Assembly: GCA_945897655.1 (NCBI GenBank)
Contig: CAMDHB010000191.1
Location: forward strand, 1-6,926
Length of the DNA stretch: 6,926 nt
Source: Pseudorhodobacter antarcticus
Lineage (GTDB): Bacteria; Pseudomonadota; Alphaproteobacteria; Rhodobacterales; Rhodobacteraceae
Direction: 5' to 3'
Made by a program: the position numbers and the translations under genes. This document shows, in pieces, positions 6,352-6,926 of the stretch; within the stretch, counting starts at the first letter, position 1, and every line of letters starts with the position of its first letter. The notes beneath the pieces are model-generated. The model saw only the letters and a list, made by a program, of their open reading frames with translations, did not search any database and was not told the origin of the DNA.

Positions 6352-6926
6352 TTTATGCCATCCTGCAACGTCTGGGCCAGATGGTCTTTGTGATGGTTGG
6401 CATCTCGATGCTGGTGTTCCTGATCTTCTTTGGCACCCCCGGCGTCGACCCCGCCGCCCGCATCGCCGGCCGCAATGCCAGTCCGGAGGTGTTGGAGGCT
6501 GTCCGCATCTCCTTCGGTTTCGACCAGCCCTTCTACATCCAATACCTGACGATGATGGAGAAGATCTTCATCACCGGCGACCTCACTTCCTTCGTCAATC
6601 GCGGCTGGAAGGTCGTGCCAGCGGTGCTGGACACCATCCCCGTCACCCTGTCCCTCGTCCTTGGCGCGGCTGTTCTTTGGGTCGTGTTCTCCATCATCAT
6701 CGGCGTCCTCGCCGCCGCCTACCGCGACACATGGATCGACAAACTGCTGATGATCCTTGGCCTGATCGGCATTTCCATGCCGGTCTACTGGCTGGGCGAG
6801 GTGATGAACCTGATCACCCAAAGCCGCTTTCACGATACCTGGATGTTCTCGTGGGTCCCGCCCTTGGGTTACAAACCGCTGATGGAGGACCCAAAGGGCT
6901 GGGTCCTGACCCTGATCATCCCGTGG
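6348..6926 (+). CDS. ABC transporter permease, OppB/DppB type (3' end cut by window)
   Basis: The ATG overlaps the stop of the upstream permease as ATGA, a sign of translational coupling. The 193 codons inside the window encode the N-terminal part of an inner-membrane permease. A first membrane span lies at about 9-29 after the short leader MIYAILQRLG. It is followed by the periplasmic segment with FGFDQPFYIQYL (56-67), a B-type hallmark, then DTIPVTLSLVLGAAVLW (95-111) and further spans. SMPVYWLGEVM (143-153) matches the B-family pattern SxPxFWLG. The family is usually about 310-340 residues, so roughly 120-150 residues are missing, including the EAA loop. It should pair with the OppC-type permease. 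The two ATPase subunits (OppD/OppF type) are expected directly downstream, outside the window. Confidence 0.93.
   Translation, partial: MIYAILQRLGQMVFVMVGISMLVFLIFFGTPGVDPAARIAGRNASPEVLEAVRISFGFDQPFYIQYLTMMEKIFITGDLTSFVNRGWKVVPAVLDTIPVTLSLVLGAAVLWVVFSIIIGVLAAAYRDTWIDKLLMILGLIGISMPVYWLGEVMNLITQSRFHDTWMFSWVPPLGYKPLMEDPKGWVLTLIIPW

Noticed and set aside
1..6926. CRISPR array, insertion sequence or long direct repeats
   Set aside because: No regularly spaced repeats, intact transposase or terminal inverted repeats were seen when reading both strands.

Overview
The window is GC-rich bacterial DNA with strong G/C third-position bias. The protein families and the style of the intergenic DNA suggest an alphaproteobacterium, most likely of the Rhodobacterales/Rhodobacteraceae type. 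This is inference from composition and protein flavour; there is no rRNA or other phylogenetic marker here.

Layout. (1) Bases 1-865, minus strand: a 3'-truncated medium-chain dehydrogenase/reductase of the NADPH:quinone oxidoreductase class, running out of the left edge, with a possible promoter at 898-926. (2) Bases 866-1714: about 850 bases with no intact gene. It holds what looks like a frameshifted C-terminal remnant of a DUF5681-type protein (1283-1470), a stem-loop at 1127-1145, an AT-rich patch around 1190-1225 and candidate regulatory sequence just before the next gene. (3) Bases 1715-2668, plus strand: an intact acetamidase/formamidase-family amide hydrolase. (4) Bases 2778-6926, plus strand: a tightly packed run of an S33 alpha/beta hydrolase (proline-iminopeptidase / L-amino-acid-amidase-like), a periplasmic family-5 peptide/opine-type solute-binding protein, an OppC/DppC-type permease and an OppB/DppB-type permease that is cut by the right edge. 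Gaps are 18 nt, 4 nt and a 4-nt ATGA overlap, so this is one operon. The two ATP-binding subunits are expected just to the right.

Working model. The binding protein and the two permeases import a peptide- or amide-like solute. The S33 hydrolase is cytoplasmic because it has no signal peptide, and it would cleave an N-terminal residue or an amino-acid amide. The acetamidase/formamidase upstream could remove a simple amide and release ammonia. It is separated from the operon by 109 bases with no convincing terminator, so it may be co-transcribed or co-regulated; a 10-base word, CCGGAATGTC, occurs in front of both units. The substrate cannot be read from the sequence. No CRISPR array, intact mobile element, rRNA or convincing tRNA was found. 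The window looks like a nutrient-scavenging locus rather than a wholly new system; its less ordinary points are the amidase-hydrolase-transporter combination, the C-before-B permease order and the decayed DUF5681 gene.
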